Shown here: in pieces, positions 25,290 to 37,009 of the stretch
Layout of the letters: every line of letters begins with the position of its first letter
How positions within the stretch are numbered: position 1 is the first letter of the stretch
Source of the DNA: Megascapheus bottae
Lineage: Eukaryota; Chordata; Mammalia; Rodentia; Geomyidae
Assembly (NCBI GenBank): GCA_024803745.1
Contig: JANJXV010000013.1
Location: forward strand, 3,906,001-3,970,000
Length of the DNA stretch: 64,000 nucleotides
Reading direction: 5' to 3'
Notes under the pieces: model-generated
Told to the model about the DNA's origin: nothing
The model's database searches: none
Seen by the model: only the letters and a program-made list of their open reading frames with translations
Translations under genes and position numbers: made by a program

Positions 25290-25490
25290 TATTTAATATA
25301 CTTCCTTTATTGGCTAAATATGACTTTCTATATGAATTAATTGAGTTTCCTAATAATGTTTTGAGATAAGTGCCATTTTATATCTCTTATGTGAGGAAAC
25401 TGAATCTTATAGAATTAACTTGTCTGAAGTAACATAGCTAGTTGGTAGCAGAACTAGAACTTCAACCTATTCCATACTAATGTTTCTTTT
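25290..25490 (-). mobile_element. MIR
   Basis: 'tgaggaaactgaatcttatagaattaacttg' and 'catagctagttggtagcagaactagaacttcaacc' are the antisense MIR core. Confidence 0.72.
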
Positions 25491-25591
25491 TTCCCTCTTT
25501 GTGTTATGAAAACAAAGAAACTGGTTTATGGAAGGAGTTAGATATGTATCCTTAAGCTGTGTATTTTACATGGCATTATAAACTTTTTTGT

Positions 25592-25802
25592 TGTTGTTCA
25601 TGGGGCTTGAACTCTGGGCCTGGGTGCTGTCCCTGAGCTCTGTAGCTGATCACTTGAGTCACAGTGCCATTTCTGGTTTTCTGATGGTTAATTGGAGATA
25701 TGTATCATGGACATTTTGTGTCTGGGCTGGCTTTGAACCTCAATCCCCTGATCTCTGCCTCCTGAGAAGCTATGATTATAGCTTGAGCCACTGGTGCCTG
25801 GC
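25592..25802 (-). mobile_element. B1/tRNA-like dimeric SINE with 18-base target duplication
   Basis: Complete antisense dimer. CATTATAAACTTTTTTGT occurs at 25574-25591 and 25803-25820 with no mismatch. Confidence 0.92.
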
Positions 25803-25822
25803 CATTATAAACTTTTTTGTGG

Positions 25823-25912
25823 CTGGATAAGGCTCAACTGATAAAGCATTTGCCCAGCACATACAAGGTCCCAGTTTCAGTCCCTAGTACATCAAAAATA
25901 AAAGAATAAACC
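25823..25912 (+). mobile_element. Old ID-like element
   Basis: 'aaggctcaactgataaagcatttgcccagcac' followed by 'ggtcccagtttcagtccctagtac' and an A-rich end has ID element order. It touches the duplication of the neighbouring SINE. Confidence 0.62.
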
Positions 25913-27094
25913 ATTTTTTGTTTTCCTTTCATATCATTAAGGATATGTGTAAATCTAAAGCCTATTTGGGATCCTGTGGATAAACACTTTATAACTTAGC
26001 TCTACAGCAGAATTTCCTAAAGTCTATACTTGTACATGTGCTTACAATTTTGTTGAGACAAATTGTACTCTTTAATGTTGGACTATTGCAAAGAAAGCCA
26101 AAGTAGACTTAATCTATCATCATTTATATGAGGACAAGACCAAGTGACATGAAGACATGGATAACACAGTCAGTATCCTTTCTATTTAAAGTAGCAGTTT
26201 GATTTCATCCAAACCTCATTTAGAACTTTTATTTATGCCGATTTGAAGTTTATTGGTTTTCTAGTTTTAATATATTCACTTCCTATATTTAATATGTTCA
26301 CTTCCTATATTTATTTCAGTTTTAGGAAGTATAAGTAAATTTTGCCTAGTTCTATATTTTACATTCCTAAAAATTATGAAGTCTAATGTCTTACAAACAT
26401 GAGATTATTTTTTACTTCTGATTTTTTTCTTTATAAAACAAACACACAATTCAAGTTTGAGAGAGTGGTGTAGGTACTTGGTCGTTGGTAAATGCTCTTC
26501 ATTCTATCATAAACTTCTTGCAAATAAGAATCCTTACACTGATTCTTTGCAATTTCTGATTGTATTCCCAATGCCTACTACAATATGCTCAAGGTTAGGG
26601 TCTAGTAAGGACAGTGAGTCTAACTACCAAGATCCTTGACCCCATGAAGTTTTCTTTCTAATCCTGGGGAGATAGATAATAAAGATGTGAAAACATCACA
26701 GTAAATTCACGCAGAGTGTGTGCTATGAGTAAACTTTTTGTTTTCATTTTCATCATTCCATTGATGATGTAGTTGGTAAGGTCTGCAGTGACTTCCATTT
26801 TGCAAATCCTTTGGTTGCTTTACTATCATTTTCTGCTATGGTCAATAAGTATTGTAATATAACTTCAATTTAAAAATGTTTAGGTTTTGTTAAATAATGT
26901 TCTTGTGCATTGACTCATTCATTACTGTTCATTTTCTCAGAACCTTGATTTACCTTCTTTGCCCAACACTTTCTCAAGTTTATGACCAATCTCTTACACT
27001 CCTTTTTCTCTCTCCTTCTCCCTCTCTTCTTTCCTCTCCCCTTTTCTGTTTCCTTATTATTATTATTAATAATTATTATTATTATCTTACTGGA
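25913..27094. other. Non-repetitive intron
   Basis: A local tandem doublet 'ttcacttcctatatttaat(atg)' occurs near 26276-26310. A (TTA)n run ends it at 27054-27090. Confidence 0.45.
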
Positions 27095-27290
27095 TTTAGA
27101 CTTCCATGCTTAGTGTTTGCTTCTCTAAAAGTTCAGCCACATCTCCAGTCTTGCTTTTTGCTAGTTGTTTTCTAGCTGGGTCTTGTGAACTTTTCTGTCT
27201 GAACTAACCTTGAACTGTCATCCTTCTGCATTTAGCTTTGTTAGCAGCCAGGATTATCATCAGAGGCACTGGTAGCTAGATCATGCCCAA
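27095..27290 (-). mobile_element. Old B1-like SINE
   Basis: 'gaactaaccttgaactgtcatccttctgc' and 'gcagccaggattatc' resemble an antisense 7SL-derived half. Preceded by a (TTA)n tail. Confidence 0.4.
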
Positions 27291-27424
27291 TCTCTTTATG
27301 AAGAGAACAAACTCCTTGAGAGTAGAGGGAATATTTCCCACTTCTCTCTTGTCTAATTTCTTTGTACATTTCACAATGAATAACAAGTGATTAACTGATC
27401 TTCTCTCTGGTTTGCTATATATAG

Positions 27425-27535
27425 TCTTTAAACTTTGTTCCCTGGAAATCAGGACTTGATGGGTTATCTCTGTCCATTTTGCAACAAGGTAGTTGTTTTT
27501 GTTATTATTTTAGCTTTGCTTATTTAGCTTAGTTG
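27425..27535. repeat. Unclassified interspersed repeat, copy 1
   Basis: 'tctttaaactttgttccctggaaat', 'aggacttga', and 'tttgcaacaaggtag' occur in the same order at 41275-41405. Family unknown. Confidence 0.6.
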
Positions 27536-27784
27536 AAGAGTTTGTTTGCAAATGGTCTGGTTCCAAATCTCTACAAAATTGCTTTTGAAGATGGTGAGTA
27601 CATTAGTTTGTATATTATTTTTACTAAGTCCTAAAAAGTGGCCAGAATATACTTGGAAGGTACATTTGCTTTATCTTGTCAAAGAGAGAACCACTAGTTT
27701 TATCTTTTTGTTAATAAAAGCAAAAGAAAACTATTCAGAGTCTTTATTAATTTCAGAGTTAAAAGATTCTTGAATTTATATTGC

Positions 27785-27908
27785 ATAATTATCTAGTTTT
27801 TCAGATGACAAAACTGGGGGTTAGAGTGAGGACATAATCTTTGTAAGGCAAATAGCTTATAGCAGTGAGGCTAGAAATCAGATCTGAGAATCATTTTATT
27901 CTATGCTG
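27785..27908 (-). mobile_element. MIR fragment
   Basis: 'ttcagatgacaaaactgggggttagag' then 'aatagcttatagcagtgaggctagaaatcagatc' is a diverged antisense core. Confidence 0.6.
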
Positions 27909-28442
27909 CATATTCAAATACAGAATTTCTGACTTTACTATCAATTCTGATACATGGCATCCTGATGATAAAGGATAGAGATTGAGAGACCTAAATACAA
28001 CACAGTTATAATGATAACATTTGTATCAATCTGTGTAATAGAGAATGATTATATGGTAGACCTTGATATGAGCATAGTTGGATACAGATAGCACTTATTT
28101 ATTGGATTGCATAGAATATCTGTTCTTATATTTGAATATTATTGTCTCTTCTGTCATTTTATCCCCATTTTCATTGATCTTAATTAATTAAAAGTGCTTA
28201 TGAAACTGATTTAATAGAGGATCTGATTAGGTAACAACTTAAACATTGAAAATAACTCTTGGCCTTGGTTTTCAAAATCTAATCCTGGGCATATATTGTA
28301 AGGTCCAGATTTTCCCTTTTCTGCATTGAATTTTACTTAAGTGATGTGGATTTGCTATACAAATTTAGTGGAAGAAGCCACTGAACTCAAATACTGTCTT
28401 AAGCTTGATTGAAAGATCAATCTAGACCTAGAACTTTAACTT

Positions 28443-28675
28443 AGAGTAGTGGTTAAGAATAGGGACTATGACATCAAACAAAGCTGGGTTGGAATCCTTG
28501 TTCTAGAACTTGCTAAAGGAATGACTTTGATACTTTATCATTTATGCTTCATTTTTCATATGTAAAATGAAGATAACATATTCTACTTCACAGATAATTC
28601 CAATGTTTAGGTGTAATAAAACATGAGTTTCATGTAATATGGGCTCAATAAATGCAAACCTTCATTATAATTTTT
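28443..28675 (+). mobile_element. MIR
   Basis: 'agtggttaagaatagggacta', 'gggttggaatcc' and 'atttttcatatgtaaaatgaagat' follow the MIR order; 'gggctcaataaatgc' closes it. Confidence 0.78.
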
Positions 28676-28821
28676 GTTATTGTATACCTGTTGTTTTGTA
28701 GTTAGCCCTTAGGTTATTCTGCTATATTTTTGATATGTTTCTTTGTTTTATTTGAATACTTTTGTAGTGGTTCAAAGAAGTTGGCATTCACTAAAGCAGT
28801 TTATAAATATGGTGCATCAGG

Positions 28822-29058
28822 TGGGTGCCAGTGGCTCACACCTTTAATCCTAGCTACTCAATAGGTTGAGATCTGAGGATTGTGGTTCGAGGCTAGCCCA
28901 GTCACTAAAGTCTGTGAAACTTTTATATCCAATCAACCATCAGAAAACCAGAAGTGGTTCAAGTGGTAGAGTGCTATCTTTGAGCTGAAGAGGTCAGGGA
29001 CAGAGTCCAGCCTCTGGGTTCAAGCCCCACAACCACCACTACCAACAACAACAAAAAA
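28822..29058 (+). mobile_element. B1/tRNA-like dimeric SINE
   Basis: Sense dimer with a short deletion before the right A box and a (CAA)n tail. Confidence 0.87.
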
Positions 29059-29064
29059 TAGTTT

Positions 29065-29470
29065 TATGTGTACGACAGATGTTGATCTGTGTCATCACTT
29101 CAACATCCACTTCTATCCATTTTTTCCTTGTATTTATCAATTCTGTGGCATATACAATGCTTTTCTTCCCACTTCCCCATTCACTCCCTTTGGCACCATT
29201 CTCCCCTCTTGCAATTACCTGTTTCCTTATTTTTTGTTGGGCTTCTACTTAATCTTTTAAAATAATTATACTATTTGAGCTTTCCATAGAGTCAATTATA
29301 CGTGAGTTAATTCAGACTTGGAAAAAATTTAGTGAAGTAAACCAAAACCAAAGAAACACAAATTGCATGGTTTCCTTCATTTGTGGTAACTAGAACGTAT
29401 CCATGCTTCTATATTTCTGACAAACATGATCCAACTTTAATTTCTATTTCCACACTAAGTATGTCATTTT
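29065..29470 (-). mobile_element. Old L1 fragment with an inverted 5' part
   Basis: 29065-29270 looks like antisense L1 3' UTR (C/T-rich). 29290-29420 reads in the sense direction, with 'tagtgaagtaaaccaaaaccaaagaaacacaaatt', the L1 text just after the ORF2 stop. This suggests an old twin-primed insertion. Diverged, so limits are approximate. Confidence 0.5.
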
Positions 29471-29499
29471 TTCTTTTAGCTTCTATTTCTGGCTTTCTT

Positions 29500-29820
29500 C
29501 TTTCTTATTGTAATGTATAAAGGAGTTAGAGTTATATTCACCAGATAGTAGGTGCATTTACCTTATACACTGATACCCCCTCTCATGTTTTGCCCCCATT
29601 TCCCTCCCCCCACCTCCTCCCAATAATCTTTTCCCCCCTTTTCTTTTCCTATTTTCAAATAAACAAATAAATGCATATATAATATTTCAGGTAACAAAGT
29701 CAGATTAACCAAAGGGCAACAAAAGAGGAGAGAAATAACAGTACATTAAGAACAACAATCACACAACATAAAATTCTTGTTTCCATACCTTGGAGATCCT
29801 TTCATTTAGTCTCATCCTTT
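29500..29820 (-). mobile_element. L1 3'-UTR fragment
   Basis: The 'attgtaatgtataaaggagttagagtt' start and the C-rich tract match the L1 3' UTRs at 33640 and 35490. It ends near 'catttagtctcatcctttt'. This subfamily has 'aatgtatagagg' rather than 'aattaatagaagg' at its 3' end. Confidence 0.82.
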
Positions 29821-31039
29821 TATATAAACTTTTCATCAGAGAGGATCTAATGGTTTTAGTCTATTACCTTCTTTTTAGAGCAGATTCATCCATTAGATTT
29901 GATCATCTAATGAGTGACAGAAACTGGGAAGACCGGGATAATTTTTGTGTAGCATTCCTTCAGATGGGACTAGAGGCACAGAAGGTCTTCTGATAATTCC
30001 TAAAACAGGCTGGTATAGTTCATGCCTATCAACTATGTTTTATGATTAATAAATGTTTAAATAAATCAAATTTTTACTCACATTACAATATAGTTAGCAA
30101 TTTTTGGTAGTAGAAGAAATAGAAGCTTGGAAATAAAACAGCAGGCCAAAGCTTACTATAGACAAACAGTATTGTGATCTATGAATAGAATGTGTCCAAG
30201 TTTTTGATGAACAGAAGTTACCTAAAGGGGAACAGAATGTAGAGTCAGACTTTCAGAATTGTACATTGGTACTCTAACCTCTTGTGAATTACATGTGTTT
30301 ATATAACCGGGGAGAGTTTTTTTCTCATGGCAGTCTGTCCTCATATACTCTCAAGATGATTTTATGGTGAATGTTGCCTCTTCCATTTGCATAAATTCCT
30401 TTAGGTTAAAGGTAGGAAAGGGAAATAGTAACACCGAAAGAATAGCCTGAATTATAAAAAGAGAATAAATTTTATGGGAAACAAGGATGAGTTGATGTTT
30501 TGTATCATCCCAAGCTATATCCCGAAGGTCCAAATGGAAAATTGTGGCAGCTCATGCTCTTATGCATCCTTTAGCGATAAAGTTCTGTGGTATTTGGCAT
30601 CTGCTTACAGAATGACTGTTGGAGACCTGTTTTTGTATCTTAGGTTCAGAATGAGCTGTAACTGCAATGGAAAACTTCTTGGGTTAGTAACAAGAAGATT
30701 AAAGTCATAGCCCAATTAGTGCAAGTGTCAATTCTTGGATAAATCATCTTAATCCATCATCCAGTTTCATATACTTAAGGGACCAAGAAGATGATTCTCA
30801 ACTTTCTCACAGTCCTCGCACTATGTGATTCAGACTGACAAGTTCATCTTTCATGGTGGTCATTTAGTGTTTCATTTCTAGATCATGTTATGTAACTCTG
30901 AGATTCTGTCTTATACTAGTAGTACACACATACACATATATACTCTATATAGATATATATACACACATTCATACTTTTAAACTCATTCATTCATCTATCC
31001 AGCCATTTATTTACTAATTTTACATTTATAGAACATATG
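29821..31039. other. Non-repetitive intron
   Basis: Nothing recognised. 30925-30965 has CA/TA-rich short repeats. Confidence 0.45.
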
Positions 31040-31270
31040 CTATAGCTTTCTAGCAATGACAAAACAAAATTTACTAACGTGATCTCTAATCTCAAGATGT
31101 AAAATTTCTAGTATGGGATGAACCAGTGCCCTTGCTTGTCTCTCAGCCTCGTATAGTCTTCGTTCTGCATTATTGAGTTTTTGCTCTGCTTGATCCTCCC
31201 ACAGGGTTTTGTGAATTTTCCATCTCTGATACTTTCCTGTCCTCAGATCTCCATGCTTCAAAAAAAGCAA
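31040..31270 (-). other. Unrecognised antisense ORF with coding-like composition
   Basis: An open frame of 76 codons. Its middle is hydrophilic and coiled-coil-like (AEQKLNNAERRLYEAERQ), unlike the low-complexity frames elsewhere here. Read on the minus strand, a T-rich run ending TTTGAAG comes just before 31262, and a GTTAGT lies about 15 codons before the stop, so it could be an exon or a decayed retrocopy. The protein was not recognised. It is not L1 ORF1 or ORF2 as far as can be told. Confidence 0.25.
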
Positions 31271-31425
31271 ATAGATAAAAATAACTACTCATCTTTAGTT
31301 GTCAGTTGAAAATTCTCTCTTCTTTAGCAAACAAACCTCCTAGAACAATGAGGTATTGAAATGGTTTGCTTCTGTTTGTTCCTATACTTCTAGCAGATGT
31401 TTACTGATACTATAGTAAGTTGGTC

Positions 31426-31665
31426 TCATTGTTGCATATAACCACATGTATCTAGAATGAACATTTCATTTTTGGGAAATGTGAGTGTACATGATAGTTC
31501 AAGTATGCTAGGAAATCTTTGCTTTCCTTCCACATATTTCTGTTCATGTACAGTCTCCACTTGATGGGGATAAATATCCTCTATTGCATGGTCTTTTTTT
31601 CCTTCTTTGTTGTTGTGCTCAGTATAAAGTAAGCTTTTCCTTCTTGGATTCCATTTACTGAACAT
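31426..31665 (-). other. Second unrecognised antisense ORF, possible relic
   Basis: An open frame of 79 codons on the same strand as, and 5' of, the ORF at 31040-31270. It is charged and has no recognised domain. The two may be parts of one old retrocopy or repeat. It could equally be a chance ORF. Confidence 0.15.
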
Positions 31666-31699
31666 GTGAAGATCAGGCAGACAGTGTTATGCTCTCAGG

Positions 31700-33639
31700 T
31701 CTACACATCTGTGAAGGTTAGTTTTTAAACTTAGAGTGAAAAATCCACTCGAGTGAAAAATTTATGAGAAAACGCCTAATCTTTTATAGTATACATTCAT
31801 TGACATTTTATTTGCTCCATTTAATTATTTTTCCAAAAAAGGAATTAGAGGGAGGAATTTACAATGTTCAAGAAGAAATATATTCACTACCTTACATATG
31901 TGCATCAACCTGAGCGAATGAATGGAAGGAGGAAAACAGACCAACAAACTGTTCCCATATGAGACAATTTAGAACCTAAATAAATTTTATCTTTAATTAG
32001 ATACATTATGTGAAACATAATATTTTATATTTTAATAAATTCCTAAACATTGGTTTTATATTTTAATAAATGTTTTTAGTAATAAATGTTTTATATTTTA
32101 ATAAATCTCTGAAACATTGGTAAGCTACTTTGGTAAGACACTGGTCAGCTATATGGTCAAATAGTTCTTGAAGAATTGAAGAATTAACTGGAAAAGTAAA
32201 TTTGGGATCCATTTGAGAGTTCTGAGTCATGGTGGTATAGTCTAGTATTGTTTTTCTTTTTAAACAGGCTCTTTTTGTGTTTTTTGATACAGGATACAAT
32301 TTGATACTTAGTATTTATGAGGAATGTAAAGTATGATTTGGCCTGTAACTTTGCAAAGCTTACATGTAGAGGGATAAAACATGCATAACATTCATTGACA
32401 TGGGGCAGAAGGATCACAAGATAATTCAAAAACACAAAGGCAATTAACGAAAGGATGGAAGAAATGAGTTTTGGTGAAAAAAGGCTTCAAGAAAACCCAT
32501 TGAGCTGCAACTGCTGTGTTATAGTTCATAAAACATTCCAGTTAAAAAGTAAACAAGCAAAATTCCTGTAAACCCAGAGCAATGCAAAGAAAATCTATCA
32601 ATGGCAGTGTGTAACAGTTAAGACCATAGGCTTTGAAGTTGCGCATACTTGGTTTCTCTCCTGGTCCAGTAGTTACAAACCATGTAAAATGATCAGTTTC
32701 TTAAATTCCTCTGTTTTTTATTCTTGAGCTAATGGATAAAAATAATAGAATCTATCTAATAGGTTTACTATAGAAGAGGAGATAACCTATGTAAAAATGG
32801 AGAACTTGCTTGGTATAACTGAAACATTATTGATTCCCATTATCTTCATTTTATATACTTATTTGATCAATCCTCCTTGTGTGTAAGCAAGCCATCTTCC
32901 ATTGCCACTTCAGCCCTAGCAGATCCTGTCTTCACCAAAGTCAAGCCATAGATGATTTTCTCACTCTATTTAGCTGTTACTAGGCACCACACAAGTGCCC
33001 CTTTGAACCAACTACCTAATCTTTGTTCCACTTCACTGATTTCAATTCCACAGCCCACAGCAGGTTATCTTTCCTGAAGGCTGTCTCCTGTCATGTGCTG
33101 CAACTCTCCTGTGACCACTTTGACTCTTGGATGCCCTCTTCACTCTGGTTGTTCAGTGATACCCTGTGCTGAGTCACCATAGCTCTCTTCCCTACCAGAA
33201 TAGACCTTGTTCTGCTTCACCTAATGACTGGGGTTGAGTGGTTCTGGAGGAAAGACAGTGAAAAAGGGGAGAGGAAAGTAGGAAGAGAAGCTGAAAGATG
33301 CCTTTTTCAACAAAGCAAAGGAAAACTGCTATTGAATGTTAGCATGAAATTTGTCTAAAAAAAATGGACAGAGGTGACTTAGGCTTTGTCTTTGAGGTGG
33401 CGTGCCAGATGTTTCTAGACTACTTTTAAATATTAGAAGTCTAGGAGAGAACAGCAGATCTTCCAGTCAAACTCGAGGATGGTGTGGATTAGACAGTTCT
33501 TAGGTTATAAAGCTATTCATCTGCAGGCTGACTTTAGAACAAAATGTAGTTCATTGGCCAATATAAAAGTAAGCTAGTGATAGCTTAAATGTGTAAAGTG
33601 GCATACTTTCTAATCTATAATTTTATATTTGTGAAAATT
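31700..33639. other. Intron with a locally GC-richer block
   Basis: 31980-32110 has a three-fold repeat of 'ttttatattttaataaat'. 32880-33250 is less AT-rich than its surroundings but has no open frame. A MIR lies at 32603-32840. Confidence 0.4.
32603..32840 (+). mobile_element. MIR
   Basis: 'aacagttaagaccataggctttgaa' start, then core and 'cctatgtaaaaatggagaacttgc' end, in MIR order. Confidence 0.65.
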
Positions 33640-33823
33640 ATTTTTTATTGTTGGGATAATGTATAGAGGGGTAACAATTACATTCGTCAGGTGCATTACT
33701 TGTCACACATTGACACCCCTTCTCATGATTTTGTCCCCATTTCCCTCCCAATCACCTTGCTTTCCCCCTTCCTTTTCCTATTTCAAATAAGCAAATAAAC
33801 ATATACACAACATACCAGGTTTG
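33640..33823 (-). mobile_element. Short L1 3'-UTR insertion with target duplication
   Basis: T-run, 'attgttgggataatgtatagagg', C-rich tract, ending at 'acataccaggttt'. GAAAATTATT recurs on both sides (about 33632 and 33825). Confidence 0.8.
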
Positions 33824-33828
33824 GGAAA

Positions 33829-35018
33829 ATTATTATTTTTTTACAGTTTTTAAAAATTGCAATGTATAGAGGTATTCCAGTTATATTTGCCAGATAGAGA
33901 GTGCATTACTTCTCACACATTGATATTCTTTATATTTTTGTTCCCATTTCCCTTACCCTAACCCATCCCCTCATTTTCCCCCTCATATTTCAAATAAATA
34001 ATAAACATCTATATAATATACCAGGTAACAAAGTGGGATACTGTAACAATATGAAATTAACCAAAGGGCAACACAAGAGAAGAGAGAAAAATATAATATA
34101 TAAGGAATAACGGTCACTTATAATTAAGCTCTTGTTTCCATGTCCTGGAGGTCCATTAATTTGGCCTTATCCTATATGGCCTTATGTATCTAGGGTTTGA
34201 GCTATTGTAATCCTCTGCTAGGAGAGTTTTAGATGTGTACTAATTATTACAGATGAGGGAAACCATTGGGCCTATGTTCCTTTGGGTCTGGCTTACTTCA
34301 CTTAATAGGATTTTTTCCAAGTCTTTCCATTTCCTTACAAATGGTGTGATGTCATTCCTTCTGATGGCAGCATAGAATTCCATTGTGTATAAATACCACA
34401 TCTTGTTGATCCAATCATCAACTGAGGGGCATCTGGGTTGGTTCTATATCTTTACTATGGTAAATAGTGCTGCAATGAACATCATTGTGCTAGTGGATTT
34501 AGTGTGTCTTTGTTTCTTGACCAATGGGTAAATGCCTAGTAGTGGAATTGCTGGGTCATAGGGGAGCTCTATGCTTAGTCTTTTGAGGAATCTGCATACT
34601 GCTTTCCATAGTGGTAGAATGAGTTTACACTCCCACCAACAGTGTAGTGGTGATCCCTCCTGTCCAGATACCCACCAGCATCTGTTGTTGTTGGATTTCT
34701 TGATCATGGCCATTCTAACTGGAATGAGGTGGAATCTCAGAGTTGTTTTGATTTGCATTTCTTTTATGACCAGAGATGTCGAGTATTTCTTCATGTGTCT
34801 ATAGGCCATTCTTATTTCTTCTTCAGAGAAGACACTCTTTAAGTCTTTGGCCCATCTTTTAATGGGCTGGTTATTTCTTTGGACTTTTGTTTTGAAGAGA
34901 TTCAATTTTTTGAGTTGTTGATATATTTTGGATATGAGGCCTTTGTCTGTTGTATGGTTAGTGAAGATCTTCTCCAACTCTGTGGACTTTCTATTTAACT
35001 TGCTAGCTATGTCCTTTG
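33829..35018 (-). mobile_element. L1, longest young copy (3' UTR plus ORF2 C-terminus)
   Basis: About 1.2 kb of antisense L1. The frame at 34977-34444 is 177 codons of the ORF2 C-terminal region, including [44 protein letters not shown]-like and LPYDPAIPLLGIYP segments. The intact protein continues beyond this on both sides, and the reverse transcriptase and endonuclease domains are absent. It ends near 35018, by a repeated 'gcaaattctt' sequence that may be part of the target duplication. Confidence 0.9.
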
Positions 35019-35487
35019 GGCAAATTCTTTTTTAAGCAAATTCTTCATATAGTAAGGGTAATTGGAATTGGGTAAAAAGAAGTGTTAATTATAATGGTTC
35101 TACATTTTATTTTTCTTTTATTTCATTAACCAATATGTTTTAATTATATTACCTTTACTAACTTGTATCTTATTGCAGTTTTATAATTATGTTAGTTATA
35201 TACAATAATTTAGTTATATAATGGAAATTAGGCCATGGGTTTTGAAATTGTATCCTAAACTTTATGAGAGTATATTTTAAGTATTTCAAGACTCTAAAAT
35301 TAATCTTTCATTCAGTGAAGATTAATCTTTCCTATAAATTCTGGTATTATTTTGTGATTAGTCTTCAGTAGTTGCTTATTGGGCAAATTCCAAATGAAAT
35401 GCTTACAGACTGCTATTTAAATCAATCCTTTTAGAGCAGTAGAATGTGACTTTTTTCATGTGGTAGTTAACATTAGGGTTTTTTTTT

Positions 35488-35727
35488 CATTTTATTTTTT
35501 ATTATCGAGGTAATGTATAGAGGTATTACAGTTACATTCGCCAGATAAATGGGTGCATTACTTCTCACACATTGATAACCCCTCTCATGTTTTTGTCCCC
35601 ATTTCCCTCCCTTCATTCCCCCACAGTTGTCTTGTTTTCCCTCCTTCCCTTTCCTATTTCAAATAAACAAATAAATGTATATACAATATACCAGGTAACT
35701 AAGTCAGACACAGTAATAATATGAGAT
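35488..35727 (-). mobile_element. L1 3' end of a twin-primed insertion
   Basis: T-run, then the 'aatgtatagaggtattacagtt' 3' UTR to 'aatatgagatt', where the sequence flips orientation (see 35728-36035). Confidence 0.85.
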
Positions 35728-36035
35728 TCTATGCTGCATCAGAAAGAATGACATTGTACCATTTGTAAGGAAATGGAAAGACTTGAAAAAATTCATATTA
35801 AGTGAAGTAAGCCAGACCCAAAGGAATATAGGCTCAATATTTTCCCTCATTTGTAATTATTAGTACACATCTAGGACTCTCCTAGCAGAGGATTACAATA
35901 GCGCAAAACCGAGATACATAAGGTCATATAGGATAAGACTAAATGAAAGGGTTTCTAGAGCTTTATCTTGAGTGACTGTTGTTCTTAATGTTATTTCTCT
36001 TCTCCTTTGTTGCCCTTTGGTTAATCTCATATTGC
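35728..36035 (+). mobile_element. Inverted 5' part of the same L1
   Basis: The adjoining upstream L1 sequence in sense direction, from the ORF2 end ('ctatgctgc..cagaaagaatgac') to 'ggttaatctcatattg', which meets the same L1 position as the antisense part. TAACATT flanks the whole (about 35468 and 36037). Confidence 0.82.
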
Positions 36036-36080
36036 TAACATTTCTGAGGAAGCAGCCTCCACTACATGGTACACATACAG

Positions 36081-36282
36081 TTTTTTGATTTTTTTATTTT
36101 TTTTGCCAGTCCTGGGCCTTGAACTCAGAGTCTGAGCACTGTCCCTTGACTTTCCAGTGCTCATAACACTGGAGCCACAGCACCATTTCCAGCCTTTTTC
36201 TATGTATGTGGTACCGAGAAATTGAACCCAGGTCTTCGTGCATGCTAGGCAAGCACTCTTACCACTAGGCCAAACTCCAGGC
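36081..36282 (-). mobile_element. IDL-Geo SINE
   Basis: Complete dimer. CATGGTACACATACAG (36065) and CATGATACACATATAG (36283) are the target duplication, with two mismatches. Confidence 0.9.
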
Positions 36283-36589
36283 CCATGATACACATATAGT
36301 GAAGGGAATGAAGCCTCTGATATTTGTGAATAGGGATCACTTCAGTATTATGATTCCTAATAATTTGTTAAAAATAAGAACAAAAGAAAAATGAAACAAA
36401 TGAAAACCAAAATGATCTTTCTGTAATAACCTGGCAGGCTTAGCTGCCAAGCTGTTATTGTTTTTGTAAAAATTCTTAATCTGCTTGACCACCTGCCAGT
36501 GGTTACAACCACCTGCATGTGGCTTCATCCTTGTGATTTTTGGCTGTGAACATCAAAAGGTGTTGCCATAAGATGACTACCACCTGTGA

Positions 36590-36663
36590 GTGGTGAAATG
36601 CTCAACATCTCTGGCCATAAAAGAAATGCAAATCAAACAACTCTGAGATTCCACCTCACTCCA
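36590..36663 (+). mobile_element. Short L1 ORF2 scrap, sense strand
   Basis: About 74 bases match the L1 ORF2 3' region in + orientation: the segment encoding the conserved K-E-M-Q-I-K-T-T-L-R-F-H-L run, also seen antisense at 34690-34770. It ends abruptly where the retroviral pol fragment begins. Confidence 0.7.
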
Positions 36664-36972
36664 GATGCTGCTCTTGGAAAAAGCCTATCAGCTCATCTTT
36701 ACCTACAAATGAACAGACAAAGAAGATGGCTTCTATGGCCAGCTAGCCTGGAAAAGGCGCTACTGTAAGGTTTTAACAACTCTCCAACTCTTTGAAGCCC
36801 CAAGTCAAACCTGTCAAGACCAGGCAGCTTTTCATACAAAACATCCAGAAGTAATTTTCTTAGAATACGCTGATGACCTCCTACTGGCAATCTCAAGGAG
36901 GTTTGTGAGGTGGCTACCTGAGACATGGTCAAAACCTTTGAGCAACAAGATACCAGCTAAGAAAGCACAGTT
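36664..36972 (+). pseudogene. Endogenous gammaretrovirus-like pol (reverse transcriptase) fragment, broken
   Basis: A roughly 310-base relic of a class I endogenous retrovirus pol gene, from the fingers/palm part of reverse transcriptase. A segment around 36728-36755 resembles the conserved stretch before the palm. In another frame near 36769-36790 a GFNNSPTL-like motif appears. Back in the first frame the catalytic-box equivalent is YADD at 36866-36877, followed by DLLLA. An AKKAQ motif lies in the same frame at 36956-36970, just before a stop. At least one frameshift pair and several stops are present, and no gag, env, LTR, RNase H or integrase was recognised. It is an old, non-functional fragment lying between an L1 scrap and the MRPS16 retrocopy. 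Confidence 0.78.
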
Positions 36973-37009
36973 TTGATACCAGGCTACCTATCTGCTCCCT
37001 CACCACACC

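Noticed and set aside
32880..33250. GC-richer block as an exon or LTR
   Set aside because: No open frame of useful length, no LTR ends or splice-site pair was seen. Kept only as a note on composition.
34444..34977. 177-codon antisense ORF, the second longest in the window, as a host gene
   Set aside because: It is the L1 ORF2 C-terminus, with conserved L1 segments and the L1 3' UTR directly after it.
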